A stretch of DNA of 64,000 nucleotides from Acidobacteriota bacterium (GTDB lineage Bacteria > Acidobacteriota > Holophagae > Acanthopleuribacterales > Acanthopleuribacteraceae), in the NCBI GenBank assembly GCA_020439745.1, contig JAGQSC010000003.1, forward strand, positions 1-64,000, in the 5' to 3' direction. Below, one piece after another: positions 62,132-64,000 of this stretch. Positions within the stretch are counted from its first letter, which is position 1, and every line of letters begins with the position of its first letter. The notes beneath the pieces are model-generated. The model made no database searches. It saw only the letters and a list, made by a program, of their open reading frames with translations, and was not told where the DNA came from. The position numbers were made by a program, and so were the translations under genes.

Positions 62132-64000
62132 ATGAAGTGGATGACTGTATTTTCATTGACTTGGGTCGCTGTGATGAGCTGGGCTGCAGGCACCCTGACA
62201 CCTGTTTCATCAACTGACCAACTCCCGCAAATAACCGATCACGTGGTGCATGTGGTCATCAACAATGGTTTCGCCATGACCACCGTGGAACAAGTTTTTG
62301 TAAATCCTAACGACAAGCCCATCGAGGCCTTGTACACGGTGCCCGTGCCACAAAGTGCTGCCCTATCCGAAATGTCGATTTTGTTGGGAGATCTGGAGCT
62401 GCAAGGCGAGGTATTACCTCGTGATGAAGCAGAAAGGGTCTACCAAGAAGAGAAGAACCAAGGAAACGAAGCGGGTTTGGCGACAAAGGAAGCCTTCGAT
62501 ACCTTTGCATTCAGAGTCACTCCTGTCCCGGCCCAAGGACAGAGCCGTTTTCGCTATGTTTATTACCAACCCATTCAGATTGATACGTCTGTCGGCAGAT
62601 ATGTGTATCCACTTCAGGAGGGTGGTACAGACAAGGCCGCTGTAGATTTCTGGACGCGAAATACTGCCGTCAACGGACGATTTGAATTCGACCTCACCCT
62701 CAAAAGCGCATGGCCGATTTCGGCAATTCGTCTGCCCGGCGTGAGTGATGCCGTCTTAAGTCAAAACAACGGCCAACACCAGGTCACCATTCAACGCACA
62801 GAAATGGACCTAACCAATGATATCGTCGTGTACTACCAACTGGCGGAAAACCTACCCGGCCGGGTCGAACTAATGGCTTATCGACCAGACGATCAGACTG
62901 ACGGCACCTTTATGCTCATACTTACGCCGGGTCTGGACTTAAAACCGCTGAACAACGGCGCCAATTACGTGTTCGTCTTGGATTATTCAGGCAGTATGGA
63001 CTCCAAAATTGCTGCATTACAACAAGGGGTTCAGCAGGCACTAGGACAGATGAACGCCGACGACCAGTTTCGCATCATACACTTCGGCTCCAGTGCCGTT
63101 GAGTGGGCCGGCTGGACACAGGCAACGCTCGAGAACGTGCAGCAGATATCGAACAAGATGGCCAAGGCCGGCAGGTTGGGCGGCACCAATCTGTACAACG
63201 GTCTTCAGGCCGGCCTGCAAAGGCTGGATGACGACCGCGCAACGAGTTTGATCCTCATTACCGATGGTGTTGCCAATGAAGGCCTGGTGAACCCACGCGA
63301 TTTTCACGACTTGATGCGGCAATACGACTTACGTGTTTTTGGGTTCTTGATGGGCAACAACACCAATTGGCCTTTGATGCGCGCCATTGCCAATGCTTCA
63401 GGAGGATTTTACGCAGGCGTTTCTAATGCTGATGACATCATTGGCCAGGTGCTACTGGCCAAAAGCAAAATCACCCATGAAGCCCTCCACGATGCGCAAT
63501 TGAGCATCAAAGGCGTGAATACATACGGCGTGAACAAGGACTTCCTGGGGAAAATCTATAGGGGTCAGCAGCTGGTGTTCTTTGGCAGGTACACCAAACC
63601 GGGACGCGCCAAACTGGAACTTCACGCCACTCTTTCCGGAGCTGACAAAACCTATCAATGTGCCTTCGACTTTCCAGAGATCGACACCGACCATCCAGAA
63701 CTGGAGCGCTTGTGGGCGTTGGCCAGTATTGAACACGCCGCAGACATGGCCCATGCTGGCCTGCTGGAAGCAACTGAGGCCGATGACGTCGCGCGTTCAC
63801 TGGGTTTGACCTATCAGTTGGTCACCGATCAAACGTCCATGGTGGTCATGCGCGACGAGCAGTTTTCAGCACATGGCATCGAGCGCCGCAATCGAGACCG
63901 AATCGCGCTTGAACGACAGGCACAAACGGATCGTTCTCAACAACCCATCATCACCCGCCGGGTCGATCAAGATCAACCCATGTTCGACCGATCCGCGCCA
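62132..64000 (+). CDS. VIT and VWA domain protein, cut by the window end
   Basis: At least 623 residues, open to the last base. It has a signal peptide (about 1-20), a VIT domain (about 30-150; DEAERVYQEEKNQGNEAGL is the family signature), and a von Willebrand A domain (about 285-460) with MIDAS residues DYSGSMDSK, GGTNLYNG and ITDG. The layout matches inter-alpha-trypsin-inhibitor-like and marine-proteobacterial sortase-target proteins. The C-terminus, which would show any sorting or membrane anchor, lies outside the window. RBS AAAGGAGG fixes the start. Confidence 0.9.
   Translation, partial: MKWMTVFSLTWVAVMSWAAGTLTPVSSTDQLPQITDHVVHVVINNGFAMTTVEQVFVNPNDKPIEALYTVPVPQSAALSEMSILLGDLELQGEVLPRDEAERVYQEEKNQGNEAGLATKEAFDTFAFRVTPVPAQGQSRFRYVYYQPIQIDTSVGRYVYPLQEGGTDKAAVDFWTRNTAVNGRFEFDLTLKSAWPISAIRLPGVSDAVLSQNNGQHQVTIQRTEMDLTNDIVVYYQLAENLPGRVELMAYRPDDQTDGTFMLILTPGLDLKPLNNGANYVFVLDYSGSMDSKIAALQQGVQQALGQMNADDQFRIIHFGSSAVEWAGWTQATLENVQQISNKMAKAGRLGGTNLYNGLQAGLQRLDDDRATSLILITDGVANEGLVNPRDFHDLMRQYDLRVFGFLMGNNTNWPLMRAIANASGGFYAGVSNADDIIGQVLLAKSKITHEALHDAQLSIKGVNTYGVNKDFLGKIYRGQQLVFFGRYTKPGRAKLELHATLSGADKTYQCAFDFPEIDTDHPELERLWALASIEHAADMAHAGLLEATEADDVARSLGLTYQLVTDQTSMVVMRDEQFSAHGIERRNRDRIALERQAQTDRSQQPIITRRVDQDQPMFDRSAP

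Overview
The window reads as chromosomal DNA of a Gram-negative (diderm) bacterium with roughly 50-55% GC. An Acidobacteriota origin is my best guess, perhaps Holophagae/Acanthopleuribacteria-like. This rests on the VWFA-related secreted protein, the PATAN/DUF4388 protein, the RsbU/NtrC-type regulators and the gene mix. The assignment is an inference; only 36 bases of 16S rRNA are inside the window. No phage, insertion sequence, CRISPR array or tRNA was found.

Left end (1-9.6 kb): the 5' end of a 16S rRNA gene leaves the window leftward, and its promoter region backs onto a complete Na+-translocating NADH:quinone oxidoreductase operon (nqrABCDEF) followed by apbE. The Nqr maturation factor nqrM lies tail-to-tail on the other strand, so flavinylation and iron-centre maturation genes sit beside the complex. 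After a small unknown gene comes a pair of overlapping membrane genes that look like shortened, degenerate NuoL- and NuoM-type (complex I antiporter) subunits. This is the least explained part of the window.

9.6-23 kb: an ExbB-ExbD-ExbD-TonB-PATAN-TPR cluster ends at a clear terminator. It is followed by a tripartite-efflux operon with one membrane-fusion protein and two different RND pumps, one of them enlarged, and no outer-membrane channel gene. 22.7-29.4 kb: a regulatory block of overlapping genes (STAS antagonist, anti-sigma-type kinase, GAF-PP2C phosphatase, sigma54 NtrC-type regulator), then an exported amidohydrolase and a VWFA protein.

29.5-40.6 kb: housekeeping genes on the minus strand: smpB, an amidohydrolase with substituted active-site residues, nth, rph and rdgB in one tight set; nrdR-lon; 2-oxoacid dehydrogenase E1 alpha/beta; mutL. 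40.7-49.3 kb: a secreted unknown, an OmpR-type two-component pair, a trmL/sulfatase-fold/3-methyladenine glycosylase set joined by ATGA-type overlaps, an ECF sigma/anti-sigma pair and a processive GT2 glycosyltransferase. A decayed gene fills 49.4-49.8 kb.

49.9-54.2 kb: a fatty-acid/ribosome cluster DUF177-rpmF-fabG-acpP-fabF-aroA behind a near-perfect sigma70 promoter, lacking the plsX-fabH-fabD genes often found there. 54.3-64 kb: a large outer-membrane barrel protein, an eRF1-like small protein, an RdgC-like protein with a rhodanese, a cNMP-FHA fusion protein, a malic enzyme fused to a phosphotransacetylase-like domain, and a VIT-VWA protein cut by the window end.
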